From contig NZ_ARVU01000001.1 of NCBI RefSeq assembly GCF_000384415.1, positions 434,001 to 498,000 of the forward strand: 64,000 bases of DNA, given 5' to 3'. A program made the position numbers and the translations under genes. Of this stretch, positions 16,943 through 28,282 are shown in pieces. This DNA comes from Cycloclasticus pugetii PS-1 (lineage in GTDB: Bacteria; Pseudomonadota; Gammaproteobacteria; Methylococcales; Cycloclasticaceae). The notes under the pieces are model-generated. The model did no database searches and was not told where the DNA came from. It saw only the letters and a program-made list of their open reading frames with translations. Position 1 is the first letter of the stretch; the number at the start of each line of letters is the position of its first letter.

Positions 16943-17551
16943 ATGCTAAGAAAGAAAGCTTCAAAACAGCAGATAAGGCTATTAAAAACGATAGTTTTTA
17001 ATACCTGCTTAATTCCATTTTTATTGATTATATGGGATGGGTTTAATGATTTATTAGGCGCTGATCCAATCAAGACCTTGCATGTTAGAACAGGAGATTG
17101 GGCGTTAAGGTTTTTATTAATTACCTTGCTAATGTCACCACTACAACGGGCATTTAACGTTTCTTTGCCAATACGTTTTCGACGAATGTTTGGTTTATTT
17201 GCGTTCTTTTATGCCAGTTTGCACCTGGCTGTTTGGCTGGTTTTAGATCAATCATTAAGGGTTGAGCATATGCTAGAGGATATACCAGAAAGCCCGTACA
17301 TTATGCTGGGCTTGTTGGCCTACTTAATGCTAATACCACTTGCGATAACCTCCACCAAAGGCATGATGCGTCGGTTGGGTAAGCGCTGGGTTGAGTTACA
17401 TAGAAGCCTTTATTTGATAGCGGTAATGGGTGTTGTACATTTCTTTTGGTTAACAAAACTAGATGATACAGAACCATTTATTTACGCTGTCTTGTTAGCA
17501 GTCTTATTATTATTTCGTTACTTAACGAATAAAAAAATTAATAAGCTTTAA
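16943..17551 (+). CDS. msrQ: protein-methionine-sulfoxide reductase heme-binding subunit MsrQ
   Basis: This is a 202-residue inner-membrane cytochrome b partner of MsrP (formerly YedZ), with about six hydrophobic segments. It passes electrons from the quinone pool or a flavin reductase to MsrP in the periplasm. Family landmarks are TGDWALRFLLITLLMSPL, FRRMFGLFAFFYASLHLAVW (heme-ligand His) and LGKRWVELHRSLYLIAVMGVVHFFW (further His ligands). Position directly after msrP confirms the assignment. Confidence 0.95.
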   Translation: MLRKKASKQQIRLLKTIVFNTCLIPFLLIIWDGFNDLLGADPIKTLHVRTGDWALRFLLITLLMSPLQRAFNVSLPIRFRRMFGLFAFFYASLHLAVWLVLDQSLRVEHMLEDIPESPYIMLGLLAYLMLIPLAITSTKGMMRRLGKRWVELHRSLYLIAVMGVVHFFWLTKLDDTEPFIYAVLLAVLLLFRYLTNKKINKL

Positions 17552-17953
17552 GCGGCAATAGCTTCGTAGAGATTACTGACTTTAGCATTAAGGTGCTTGG
17601 GTACTTTGTGGTATTAAAAACGTCGTTTATTTATTTTAGGCACTTTAATTTGTATAGAAGGTTGCAATATTTGTGGGCATAACGCTTTATGCTTGGGTAA
17701 TAAAAAGACATGTATTGATACGGTTTTCTGTCTATGATTTATCTGGAGGCGCCTCGATAATCAGTTTACGTAGAGCTAGATTAGCGTTATCTTGAAAATG
17801 GCCAATTCATCTAATCAAGTCGCTGGCGAGTATTCAAATTCATGGTTAAACAATAAATTTAAACGGTGTAATAAAACTAAAATATTTTTTTGATTAATTA
17901 GTATTCAAAATTCAGCATCGTTCAAGAAGGGGTCTCAAATTAAAAAAAAGAAC
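17552..17953. other. intergenic region with no gene seen
   Basis: This is about 400 AT-rich bases between msrQ and the sensor kinase gene. I found no open frame with coding character, no recognisable RNA family (including the c-di-GMP riboswitch core) and no clear terminator. It presumably carries the promoter of the kinase gene. Confidence 0.4.
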
Positions 17954-20785
17954 TTGAAAAAACCAATCATCAAGTCGCTGAGCTTTAGTCTTAATGCGAA
18001 AGTCATGTTTAGTGTGGCGGCTTTGATGAGCCTTTCCTTGTTATTAATGGGGGGGAGTATTTATTTTAGTAGTATGCATTTAGCGGAAAAACAAGCCCTT
18101 GGTTTATTGTTGGAGCAACAAGAGGACTATTCAGATGAAATTACAAGCGTATTAAAAAATTCGAAATCAAATTTATTAACGTTTGCCGAAATACCTGCCG
18201 TTGAAGCTACTTTAAGAACAAATCAAGACGGTGGTATTGAACCTGTATCAACGGAAGGAGCAAAGGTTTGCGCGAGTGGGTTAAATCAAGTGGTTCGGGC
18301 TTTTCTTGCGAATTATCCTAATTACCTTAGTCTTGCGTTGTTAAATGCTGAAGGGAAGGTGTTGGCGGGTGCGCTGCACTTAGCGGCTGATCAAGAAGTT
18401 ATGAGGTTAGCTGATAAGGCTGTTTATTATTCAGATATTAAGCATCAACAGGCCGATGGCTTGCCTATATTAACGGTATCAACACCTATTTATATCAATG
18501 GGCAAGTGGAGGGTGTCGCCGTGGCAGAAATTTCAGCTTTGCCGTTGCTTAATTCTGCGATTGAAAAAAGAAAGGGAATTGATACTTATATTATTGATAA
18601 TAAAGGTAAGTTTTGGGTTGGGCCTAATGAAATTACTGATTTTAGTGCTTACTTTTTAGCCAATGAACGACAACAAAACGAGTATGTTCTCATCAACGAT
18701 AAAAGGAACAGTGTCTTAGCTGTCCACAAAATTTTATTTGATGAACAAAATCCTCAACGCTATTGGGGGGTCATTCATGAATTGCCTAAAAGTGTTGTTT
18801 TTAAGCATCTAGATCAAGCACGCGACTCGATGATTATTACCGGCTTAATGATTGTATTGCTGGCCGTTTTTTTTGCATCAATGCTTGTATCAAGAATTAT
18901 TATTAATCCTATTGTTCGATTGGTAGAGGGCTGTCGTGCCGTAGGCGATAGGAACTTTTCAGTTCGGCTTGATGAAACAAGTGTTGATGATGAGTTTAAG
19001 GAATTATTTCAGGCATTTAATGAATATACCGAGCAGTCTGAGGTAATACTAAAAGAAATGAAGAAACAGGCCGATTCCAGCGCCAAGTCGTTAGAAAATG
19101 TTGTTGTTCATATGGAAGACGCGTTAATAATGATGGATGAGTTTGGAACGATTAAGTCTTGTAACCCAGCGGTGATTGATTTGTTTGGCTATGACGAAAA
19201 GGAGATGGTCGGTAACAATATCAATCTGTTGATACCAGAGCTGTTTAAGGAAGAGCATGAGAAATCTGATGCTGATTATAAGGGCACAGGCGCGTCAAAA
19301 GGAATAGAACATAATGGGGAAGTGGTTGGCCGACGAAAAAGTGGTTCAGTTTTCCCGATGGGCTTATCTATAAACGAGTATAGGGTTAATGAAGAACAGC
19401 ATTTTATAGGTATCTTTCGTGACATAACGGTTAGGAAAGCGATGGAGCTGGAAATTCAGCAGACCGATGAACGTTTAAAGAAGCAATATAATAGCTATTT
19501 ATCACTCAGTGATTTTGTTAGAAGGGCTTCGACCAATTTTGAGGAAGCATGTAATAAAATTTTACAAGAGTGTGCTGAAGTACTTCAGGCAGATTGGGTG
19601 GGGCTTTGGTTATTTAATAATAAGAGGGATGCGCTGTTATGTCAGAATTATTACAGCGGCAGAGAAAAATCGTATTTTACATTACCCTCATTGTTGGTGT
19701 CAGAGCATGAATATTATTTTTCTGAACTCTTAATGGAAGGCGGGTTGCTGTCTAATGAGACAACACCCTTATTATCTCATTTTCCTGAGCAAGCTCATTC
19801 TCCAGTATCTACCCTCCAGCTCCCTGTTACAAAATATAAAAGCATCGCAGGGGTGTTTAATGTTGTGAACCAAGATGAAGCACGAGTATTAAGGTCTGAT
19901 GAAGCGCAATATGTTAAGTCACTATCAATGTTAGTGGAGGTCTTGCTTGAAGAAGAGAGTAGAAGGCGTGTTCAAGAGCAATTAAAAGAGACAAATAAAG
20001 AACTAGCATTGGCGAGTCAGATGAAATCGCAATTTTTGTCAAATATGAGCCATGAGCTAAGAACACCTTTGAATGCTATTATCGGTTTTTCAGAGCTCTT
20101 AAAAGGTGGTGTGCTTGGCCCATTAACGGAGGAACAGAGCCAATATTCAAAAGAAATATTTGATAGTGGTTCGCACCTATTGGACTTAATAAACGGTATT
20201 TTAGATTTATCAAAAATAGAAGCTGGGAAAGAGCAATTGGCATTAGATGAAGTCTCTATTCAGTCATTATTGCAGAGCACTGTTTATATGCTCAGGGATA
20301 AAGCGAATGCGCGTGGTATTAGTATTACAGAGGAAGTAGAGGAAAAAGTGACGGTTTGTTTGTTGGACGAGCGGAAAACAAAGCAAATTGTAATTAATCT
20401 TTTGTCCAATGCCGTTAAGTTTACTCCAAAAGGTGGCTCCATTGTTATATCGGCAACAATAGATAAGGTGCTTCATCCTGATTTTAGATTAGACGATAGC
20501 GAGTTGGCTCAGTGCGAAACTCCTTATTTAAAGTTATCTGTTAGTGATACAGGAATTGGTATATCTGAAGAGAATATTGGTAAGTTATTTCGCCGGTTCG
20601 AACAGATTGATGGCTCCTTAGCAAGGGAGTTTGAGGGAACGGGGCTAGGACTAAGTTTGGTCAAAGCAATGACTGAGCTTCATGGTGGTTTTGTCACGGT
20701 TGTATCAACACTTGGCGAAGGTTCTACCTTTAGCGTTTATTTACCATACAAAAAAGTAGACTTAGAGACTGATTATTTAGTTTAG
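17954..20785 (+). CDS. membrane sensor histidine kinase (Cache-HAMP-PAS-GAF-HisKA-HATPase)
   Basis: This 943-residue sensor has, in order: TM1 (about 17-37), a periplasmic Cache-like domain (about 40-280), TM2 (about 290-310) and HAMP (about 312-365). These are followed by PAS (about 380-495, VVHMEDALIMMDEFGTIKSC), a GAF-like region (about 520-670), HisKA with FLSNMSHELRTPLNAIIGFS (about 693-760) and HATPase (about 800-935). The N box reads KQIVINLLSNAVKFTPKGG and the G boxes SDTGIGIS and GTGLGLSLV. The kinase lacks its own receiver. The proposed start is a TTG. Downstream lie a decayed receiver and an HD-GYP regulator, the likely output. Confidence 0.85.
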   Translation: MKKPIIKSLSFSLNAKVMFSVAALMSLSLLLMGGSIYFSSMHLAEKQALGLLLEQQEDYSDEITSVLKNSKSNLLTFAEIPAVEATLRTNQDGGIEPVSTEGAKVCASGLNQVVRAFLANYPNYLSLALLNAEGKVLAGALHLAADQEVMRLADKAVYYSDIKHQQADGLPILTVSTPIYINGQVEGVAVAEISALPLLNSAIEKRKGIDTYIIDNKGKFWVGPNEITDFSAYFLANERQQNEYVLINDKRNSVLAVHKILFDEQNPQRYWGVIHELPKSVVFKHLDQARDSMIITGLMIVLLAVFFASMLVSRIIINPIVRLVEGCRAVGDRNFSVRLDETSVDDEFKELFQAFNEYTEQSEVILKEMKKQADSSAKSLENVVVHMEDALIMMDEFGTIKSCNPAVIDLFGYDEKEMVGNNINLLIPELFKEEHEKSDADYKGTGASKGIEHNGEVVGRRKSGSVFPMGLSINEYRVNEEQHFIGIFRDITVRKAMELEIQQTDERLKKQYNSYLSLSDFVRRASTNFEEACNKILQECAEVLQADWVGLWLFNNKRDALLCQNYYSGREKSYFTLPSLLVSEHEYYFSELLMEGGLLSNETTPLLSHFPEQAHSPVSTLQLPVTKYKSIAGVFNVVNQDEARVLRSDEAQYVKSLSMLVEVLLEEESRRRVQEQLKETNKELALASQMKSQFLSNMSHELRTPLNAIIGFSELLKGGVLGPLTEEQSQYSKEIFDSGSHLLDLINGILDLSKIEAGKEQLALDEVSIQSLLQSTVYMLRDKANARGISITEEVEEKVTVCLLDERKTKQIVINLLSNAVKFTPKGGSIVISATIDKVLHPDFRLDDSELAQCETPYLKLSVSDTGIGISEENIGKLFRRFEQIDGSLAREFEGTGLGLSLVKAMTELHGGFVTVVSTLGEGSTFSVYLPYKKVDLETDYLV

Positions 20786-20954
20786 ATTGTCGGTTATTTG
20801 TTGATGTTACTGAACTTAGTTAACGCGTTTTTGAGTGATGGACGTATTGATAAAAATTGATTTGCAAGAGCTATTTAGCAATTGAGAGCTACTTCACACA
20901 TATGACCACCCGCATTAAAAAAGCTTAGTTGTAACAGATAATATGGTTAGCATG

Positions 20955-20984
20955 CCTTTAGTAATAGTTTTTAATTACTAAAGG
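20955..20984 (+). repeat. 11-bp inverted repeat after the kinase gene
   Basis: CCTTTAGTAAT at 20955-20965 is perfectly complementary to 20974-20984, with an eight-base loop. No T-run follows on either side, so it is a weak terminator candidate or a protein-binding palindrome. It lies between the kinase stop and the receiver remnant. Confidence 0.4.
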
Positions 20985-20995
20985 TGGGTGGTTGA

Positions 20996-21172
20996 AGAGA
21001 GGTAACCACGCTGAGGTTTAAATCGCTTAACAATCATCATCTTTATTTTAACTACAAACACTATGGGGCGGAGCTAGCGGCTGCTTGTAATGGTTCCATG
21101 ATAAAACTAATAAGCCCTAAAGTGTTTATAGAAAAGATTGATGAGCTGTTAAAAATGATTCGTGAGACGTGA
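20996..21172 (+). pseudogene. decayed response-regulator receiver, C-terminal remnant
   Basis: One frame stays open from 20996 to the TGA at 21170-21172 and has no usable start codon. Its last third reads ACNGSMIKLISPKVFIEKI followed by DELLKMI. This matches the end of a CheY-type receiver (GCNGYMTKPISPKVFIEKI pattern), keeping the beta5 Lys but with Pro changed to Leu and Tyr to Ser. The phospho-accepting Asp region is not recoverable upstream. The stop overlaps the start of the HD-GYP regulator (TGATG), as expected if an intact receiver gene was once coupled to it. The upstream part of the frame is unrecognisable. Confidence 0.5.
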
Positions 21173-22236
21173 TGATTGATACAAAAGGTTCCAAAATACT
21201 CATCGTAGATGATGAAAAAAGAAACAGGGTGTTACTCAGGAAACTGATGGAAGAAGAAGGGTATCAGATTGAAGAAGCCTCTAGTGGCAGCTTGGCGTTA
21301 GCGCAAACCAGTATGTTTTCGCCAGATTTGGTTTTATTAGATGCCATGATGCCAGAAATGGATGGTTTCGAAGTTGCGACGCAACTTAAAAGTAATGATA
21401 AAACAGAGGGTATTCCGGTGATTATGGTCACCGCTCTTGATGATCAGGCCTCTCGTGAGAAAGGGCTTTCAAGAGGGATTGAAGAGTTTATTACCAAGCC
21501 AATTAAAGCCAATGAAATTCAAATTAGAGTTCGCAATCTGCTAAGGCTGAAAATTGCGAATGATATTTTGAAGAACCATAATCATCTTCTGGACGAGAAA
21601 GTAAAAGCACGCACTCAACGGCTAAAGGCGTCATTTGAAGAGAGCATATTTTTATTAATGCGTGCCTCAGAATATAGAGATGATGAAACCGGTGCGCATG
21701 TTAAACGCATTAGTCACTATTGTAGGCGTTTAGCGGAAATGCTTGGAATGAATAAAATTTTTTGTGACACCTTGTTTTTAGCCAGTTCGATGCATGATAT
21801 TGGAAAAATAGGTATACCCGATAGTGTTCTTTTAAAACCGGGCGGGTTTGAGCCTGGTGAATGGGAAATAATGAAAAGTCATACCACCATTGGCGCTGAG
21901 ATTTTGAAAACAAGTGAGCATAGTTCGAGCTATATCAAAATGGGTAAAAAAGTGGCCTTATGTCATCATGAGAAGTGGGATGGAAGTGGTTACCCAAATG
22001 GTTTAAAAGGTAAGGAGATTCCACTGTCTGCTCGTATTATGGGCCTGTGTGATGTATATGATGCGTTACGAAGTGAACGGCCTTATAAAAAGGCGTTTGA
22101 TCATAAAAAAGCGGTAGGTATTATAGAACATGGCGATGAGAAAATTAAGTCAGGCCATTTCGATCCGACAGTTAAAGAAAAATTTGTGGCTAATCACGAA
22201 GTATTTAATGAAATATTCGAAACCTATAAAAGCTAA
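21172..22236 (+). CDS. response regulator with HD-GYP c-di-GMP phosphodiesterase domain (RpfG-like)
   Basis: This is a 354-residue two-domain protein. The receiver (about residues 5-125) has the acidic pair in ILIVDDEKRN, the phosphorylated Asp in LLDAMMPEMDG, the Thr in MVTALDD and the Lys in FITKPIK. A helical linker follows, then an HD-GYP domain (about 155-345) with ETGAHVKRIS, SMHDIGKIGIPD, CHHEKWDGSGYPNGLKG and CDVYDALRSERPYKK, all metal and substrate motifs intact. Phosphorylation by the upstream kinase would control c-di-GMP hydrolysis. The ATG at 21172 overlaps the stop of the receiver remnant; a GTG three bases earlier is also possible. Confidence 0.93.
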   Translation: MIDTKGSKILIVDDEKRNRVLLRKLMEEEGYQIEEASSGSLALAQTSMFSPDLVLLDAMMPEMDGFEVATQLKSNDKTEGIPVIMVTALDDQASREKGLSRGIEEFITKPIKANEIQIRVRNLLRLKIANDILKNHNHLLDEKVKARTQRLKASFEESIFLLMRASEYRDDETGAHVKRISHYCRRLAEMLGMNKIFCDTLFLASSMHDIGKIGIPDSVLLKPGGFEPGEWEIMKSHTTIGAEILKTSEHSSSYIKMGKKVALCHHEKWDGSGYPNGLKGKEIPLSARIMGLCDVYDALRSERPYKKAFDHKKAVGIIEHGDEKIKSGHFDPTVKEKFVANHEVFNEIFETYKS

Positions 22237-22327
22237 GACGAAAGCGGTTTACTTTATATTGCTGGGCCAAGGCCTAGTATTTTTGAATATTCCCTAATGG
22301 GCAGATTACTTTAAAAAGTCATTAAAA

Positions 22328-22403
22328 TGGAGCCAATGAGCGGATTCGAACCGCTGACCTACTCATTACGAATGAGCCGCTCTACCACCTGAGCTACATC
22401 GGC
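22328..22403 (-). tRNA. tRNA-Thr (anticodon CGT)
   Basis: This is a 76-base tRNA read on the minus strand, with acceptor arms GCCGATG and CATTGGC, D-loop motif TAGCTCAGGTGGTAGAG and anticodon loop TTCGTAA with CGT at the anticodon. The T-arm reads GGTTCGAATCC, and CCA is encoded at 22328-22330. It lies between the convergent HD-GYP gene and the Fur-like gene. Confidence 0.96.
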
Positions 22404-22451
22404 TTTATGGGCGAGAAAGTATAGGGAATTGTTGAAGGTGAGACAAGACGT

Positions 22452-22865
22452 TTACTGGTTGTTAACTTTAATAATAACTTCAACAGAGTGAAAATCAGTA
22501 CCTTTGGGTAATGCGGGAAGGTTTTGAATGGTGATCTCGCCATCGTTAACATCAGTGAGTGTGTTGGTGTCTGTATTGTAGAAATGGTGATGGTGTTTGG
22601 TATTAGTATCGTAGAAGACTTTGTTAGGGTCAATAATCACCTCACGTAATAAGCCTTTATTAGCAAACAAGCCGAGGGTGTTGTAAACGGTTGCTTTTGA
22701 AACGGGTTGTTGCCCTTGATTAATGGTTGATAAAATTTGGTCGGCGCTCACGTGCTGTTGTTTCTTAAACAGAAAATTAGCGATTTTAATGCGTTGTTGA
22801 GTGGGCGTAATGCCATGCGCATTAAGTAAGTATTTAACGTGTTGTTCGCCTGTTTTTTCAGCCAT
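22452..22865 (-). CDS. Fur-family transcriptional regulator (Irr-like)
   Basis: This 137-residue regulator has an N-terminal winged helix (about residues 15-85, GITPTQQRIKIANFLF and VSKATVYNTLGLFANKGLL). The dimerisation domain carries the histidine cluster TKHHHHFYNTDTN. The CxxC pairs that bind structural zinc in Fur and PerR are absent: the protein has no cysteine. That, with the HHH cluster, resembles the Irr branch, which senses haem/iron status. The ATG at 22865 follows AAGGTG at good spacing; an ATG nine bases upstream would sit on top of that site. The regulated genes are not evident. Confidence 0.8.
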   Translation of the reverse strand: MAEKTGEQHVKYLLNAHGITPTQQRIKIANFLFKKQQHVSADQILSTINQGQQPVSKATVYNTLGLFANKGLLREVIIDPNKVFYDTNTKHHHHFYNTDTNTLTDVNDGEITIQNLPALPKGTDFHSVEVIIKVNNQ

Positions 22866-22919
22866 TATCATCACCTTGATCTCTTGGTCTCAGTATAGCA
22901 CAAGGTTTTTAGTGGGTAG

Positions 22920-24002
22920 TTAACGCTGTAATTGGTAGGGTGTTGGGTCTATTTTACAGCGTCTATTTAACAAAATATCGCTCATTAATTCGGCACTTGC
23001 CGGTGCTGTAACAATACCATTTCGATAATGCCCAGCATTGAGACTTAGGTTGCTGAGAGGGGCGACTCTACAAATATAAGGGATGCTGTTGGGTGAAGCA
23101 GGTCGAAGCCCAGCCCAGTGTGCATCAGGTTCAATGCTTGCTAAGGCGGGGTATAACTGTTGGGAAAAATGCTTAAGTTCGTCGAAAGCGGCCTGTGTGG
23201 TACTGGCATCGAATTGAGTGTATTCGCGTGTGCTGCCAACGACAATTCGCTTATCTTTCCTAGGAATAATATAACGGTTGCCATCCATGACCATGCATAG
23301 GTTGGTGATATCTGTTGGTGGGAAACAGATCATTTGACCTTTAACAGGCTTGATATCTGGTTGCGGGCAAAGCTTGGGTACTAATTGTGTACTCCAAGCG
23401 CCTCCACAAAGGATGTATTCATTAGCGCTAAGAGTAGTTTTTCCAATCTCGGCACCTGTAACGGCATAATCAGTATGCTGTAATTTTGTTACTTCTTGGT
23501 CGTTATAAAATGAGACACCGTTAAGCGTTAAATACTGGGTTAACGCAGCTGACAGTTTGTGGGGCCGGATGGTGGCAACGTCTGGCCGGTAAATGGCAGA
23601 TTCTGTAAAGGGCGCTAAGTGCTCGAATTGGCTGTTGAGCTCTTCGACAGATAACACTTCAACGGGTGAATTATTTTGTTCGCACCATTGGATAGCCTGA
23701 GGCAGTTCATTATCCTCAAGTACTAACATGCCAGATAATAACCATTCTGGATCTATTCCTGTTTGATCACGAAGCTCGATGGAAAGTTGCTGATAGACCG
23801 ACTGGCTAAGTGAGCTGATTGCATTAACAGGTTCGGAATATAACCAAGGCCGCATCGGGGATAAAATGCCACCGGCTGCCCAAGTAGCTTGTTGGCCGCG
23901 ACTGTTTTTATCAACCACCGCAACCTTTGCCCCCGCTTGCTGTAGTTCCTTAGCTGTTAATAAACCAAGTAGGCCGCCGCCAATAATAAGAAAATCGAAC
24001 AT
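22920..24002 (-). CDS. thiO: glycine oxidase ThiO / FAD-dependent amino acid oxidase
   Basis: This is a 360-residue FAD oxidoreductase of the DAO family. The N-terminus FDFLIIGGGLLGLLTAKEL holds the Rossmann GxGxxG dinucleotide site. AAGGILSPMRPW and the C-terminal LNAGHYRNGIVTAPASAELM are typical of ThiO, which oxidises glycine to the imine used to build the thiazole of thiamine. No thiG, thiS or thiE neighbours are present, so assignment to thiamine synthesis rests on the sequence pattern. It is divergent from the iminopeptidase gene. Confidence 0.85.
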   Translation of the reverse strand: MFDFLIIGGGLLGLLTAKELQQAGAKVAVVDKNSRGQQATWAAGGILSPMRPWLYSEPVNAISSLSQSVYQQLSIELRDQTGIDPEWLLSGMLVLEDNELPQAIQWCEQNNSPVEVLSVEELNSQFEHLAPFTESAIYRPDVATIRPHKLSAALTQYLTLNGVSFYNDQEVTKLQHTDYAVTGAEIGKTTLSANEYILCGGAWSTQLVPKLCPQPDIKPVKGQMICFPPTDITNLCMVMDGNRYIIPRKDKRIVVGSTREYTQFDASTTQAAFDELKHFSQQLYPALASIEPDAHWAGLRPASPNSIPYICRVAPLSNLSLNAGHYRNGIVTAPASAELMSDILLNRRCKIDPTPYQLQR

Positions 24003-24093
24003 AATGAAGTGGGGTTTTAAAAAGCCGTAGTATAGCGTAGTCTAACTTGATATTTGCTGAGCCTGATCAGCTTTTAAGTGATGAAAACGAAGG

Positions 24094-25041
24094 ATGTTAA
24101 TATTGAAAACGTTGTACCCTGAGATTGAACCCTTTGCCCATGAATGGCTTGATATGGGGGATGGGCATGAAGTGTATCTTGAGCAAGTAGGTAACCCTAA
24201 AGGGGTGCCGGTTATTTTTTTGCACGGTGGGCCAGGTTCAAGTTGTAAGGCGCATCATCGCTGCTTTTTTAACCCTAATAAATACCATATTATTTTGATG
24301 GATCAGCGCGGTGCTGGCCGTTCGAGACCCTTGGGGCGGTTGAAAAACAATACAACGAATCATTTATTACAAGATATGGAGTTGATTCGTAAAAAACTGG
24401 CCATTGAAAAATGGTTGCTGTTTGGTGGCTCTTGGGGCGCAACATTAAGCTTGTTGTATGCCCAACAATATGCAAATAATGTATTGGGGTTGGTTTTACG
24501 AGGTACATTTTTAGCACGTTCTAAAGATGCAGATTGGTTTCTTAAAGAGGGTGTGAACAGGTTATACCCTGAAGCGTGGCAGCGTTTTACGGGCCATATT
24601 TCAAGCAATGAACGTAAAGATGTGTTGAAGGCATATTATCATCGTTTAAGTATTGATGATGAGCAGGTCCTTCAAGAAACAACCCGTGAGTGGGATGCAT
24701 GGGGTGGTGCTGTGGTGTTAGGTGATGATTTTAAGGCAGAAGCGTTGGATGGAGCGGTGCCTGAAAAAGCCATCGCGCAAGCACGTATCGAAACGCACTA
24801 CGCGATGAATAACTACTATATTCGAGAAAATCAAATTTTGGATAATGCTATTCGCATACAAGAGATACCCTGCACTATTATCCACGGCCAAAAAGATTTT
24901 ATGTGTCCGATTGAGTCGTCATTTTCGTTGGCGCAAGCACTTCCTCTTGCACAGTTTATCCGTCTGCCAAATTCAACGCATTTAGCGCATGGTGATGAAA
25001 TGATTGATGCGTTGGTGTCGGCGACTGATCAATTTGTATGA
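24094..25041 (+). CDS. pip: proline iminopeptidase
   Basis: This 315-residue alpha/beta hydrolase of the S33 family removes N-terminal proline from peptides. The oxyanion region is FLHGGPGSSC, followed by DQRGAGRSRP. The nucleophile is Ser in FGGSWGATLSL, the Asp is in IIHGQKDFMCP and the His in NSTHLAHG. The first residues LKTLYPEIEPFAHEWLDMGD match the family N-terminus, supporting ATG 24094 (preceded by AAGG). It is convergent with the formaldehyde dehydrogenase gene, with 22 bases between them. Confidence 0.92.
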   Translation: MLILKTLYPEIEPFAHEWLDMGDGHEVYLEQVGNPKGVPVIFLHGGPGSSCKAHHRCFFNPNKYHIILMDQRGAGRSRPLGRLKNNTTNHLLQDMELIRKKLAIEKWLLFGGSWGATLSLLYAQQYANNVLGLVLRGTFLARSKDADWFLKEGVNRLYPEAWQRFTGHISSNERKDVLKAYYHRLSIDDEQVLQETTREWDAWGGAVVLGDDFKAEALDGAVPEKAIAQARIETHYAMNNYYIRENQILDNAIRIQEIPCTIIHGQKDFMCPIESSFSLAQALPLAQFIRLPNSTHLAHGDEMIDALVSATDQFV

Positions 25042-25063
25042 TCCTGTCAGACAAAACTGCGTA

Positions 25064-27283
<2,220 letters not shown>

Positions 27284-27309
<26 letters not shown>

Positions 27310-27559
27310 TATTGAGCGCGGTAGTTAAGAAATGGGTAATATCGTTTTTAATACCCGTTGTTGAAAATTTTACTTCAAGTACTGAAACAATATCGTCAAG
27401 TGTGTGCTGGCCATCGCAGAGGCTTAAAATTTCAGCAGAGCTTTGGTTTAACTCAATAAGCCCTTCAGGGTAGAGCAACACAAACATATTTTGTGCTTCT
27501 TCCCATTGCAAGCGGTAGCTTGTTAACAACTGAAAGGGCTCAGTGAGTTGCAGGCTCAT
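27284..27559 (-). CDS. pqqD: PQQ biosynthesis peptide chaperone PqqD
   Basis: This 91-residue winged-helix RiPP recognition element binds PqqA and presents it to PqqE. The sequence [23 protein letters not shown] followed by [18 protein letters not shown] is the family pattern. It overlaps pqqC by four bases and pqqE by 26 bases, so the three are translated as a block. Confidence 0.95.
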
Positions 27560-28281
27560 GATTCAACAGTAAAGTAAGGTGGCATTTCATGAACATAAGC
27601 CAAGTGCATTGCATCAGCCATGGTCCATAGAATATCCAGTTTGAATTTTAAAATACGAATCATTTTTTCTTGTTGTTCACGGGTTTTATACCAGCTTAGG
27701 GTGATGCGTAGGCCATGCTCAACATCACGGCGGGCTTCGCTTAAACGTTTTTGAAAGTAGCTCAGCCCTTTTGGGTCAATCCAAGGGTAATGCGCTGGCC
27801 AATTATCTAACCGTTGTTGGTGAATTTTTGGTGCAAATAATTCTGTTAATGAAGAGCTAGCAGCCTCGTGCCAATCGGCTCTACGTGCAAAATTAACATA
27901 GGCATCAACAGCAAAGCGAACGCCCGGTAAAACATGTTCTTCAGACAAGACTTCTTCACGTGTTAAACCTACTGCTTCCGCCAATTGCAACCAGGCTTCA
28001 ATGCCACCAGCTTCACCAGGCGCGCCATCGTGATCAATAATTCGTTGAACCCACTGCGCGCGGGTATCACGGTCTGGGCAGTTTGCCATAATTGCCGCGT
28101 CCTTTAATGGAATGTTAACTTGGTAATAGAATCGGTTAGCTACCCAGCCACGAATTTGCTCTTTAGATAACGCACCTTCGTGCATCATCACATGGTAAGG
28201 GTGGTTGATATGGTAAAAACGCTCCATATCGCGAATGCGTGTTTCAAATTCTTGCAGTGACCAAGGTGCTTTTTCTGTCAT
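27556..28281 (-). CDS. pqqC: pyrroloquinoline-quinone synthase PqqC
   Basis: PqqC carries out the final ring closure and oxidation that yields PQQ, without a metal cofactor. The 241-residue all-helical protein shows [38 protein letters not shown] and RIIDHDG near the active site. A C-terminal [18 protein letters not shown] segment completes the family pattern. It is one base downstream of pqqB and overlaps pqqD by four bases. Confidence 0.97.
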   Translation of the reverse strand: MTEKAPWSLQEFETRIRDMERFYHINHPYHVMMHEGALSKEQIRGWVANRFYYQVNIPLKDAAIMANCPDRDTRAQWVQRIIDHDGAPGEAGGIEAWLQLAEAVGLTREEVLSEEHVLPGVRFAVDAYVNFARRADWHEAASSSLTELFAPKIHQQRLDNWPAHYPWIDPKGLSYFQKRLSEARRDVEHGLRITLSWYKTREQQEKMIRILKFKLDILWTMADAMHLAYVHEMPPYFTVES

Positions 28282-28282
28282 A

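Noticed and set aside
17552-17953. c-di-GMP riboswitch upstream of the sensor kinase
   Set aside because: The conserved GEMM core sequence was not found and no paired structure of that type could be drawn.
22394-22633. 79-codon minus-strand frame reaching into tRNA-Thr and the Fur-like gene
   Set aside because: Repetitive Thr/Ser/Pro sequence from reading the Fur-like gene in the wrong frame.
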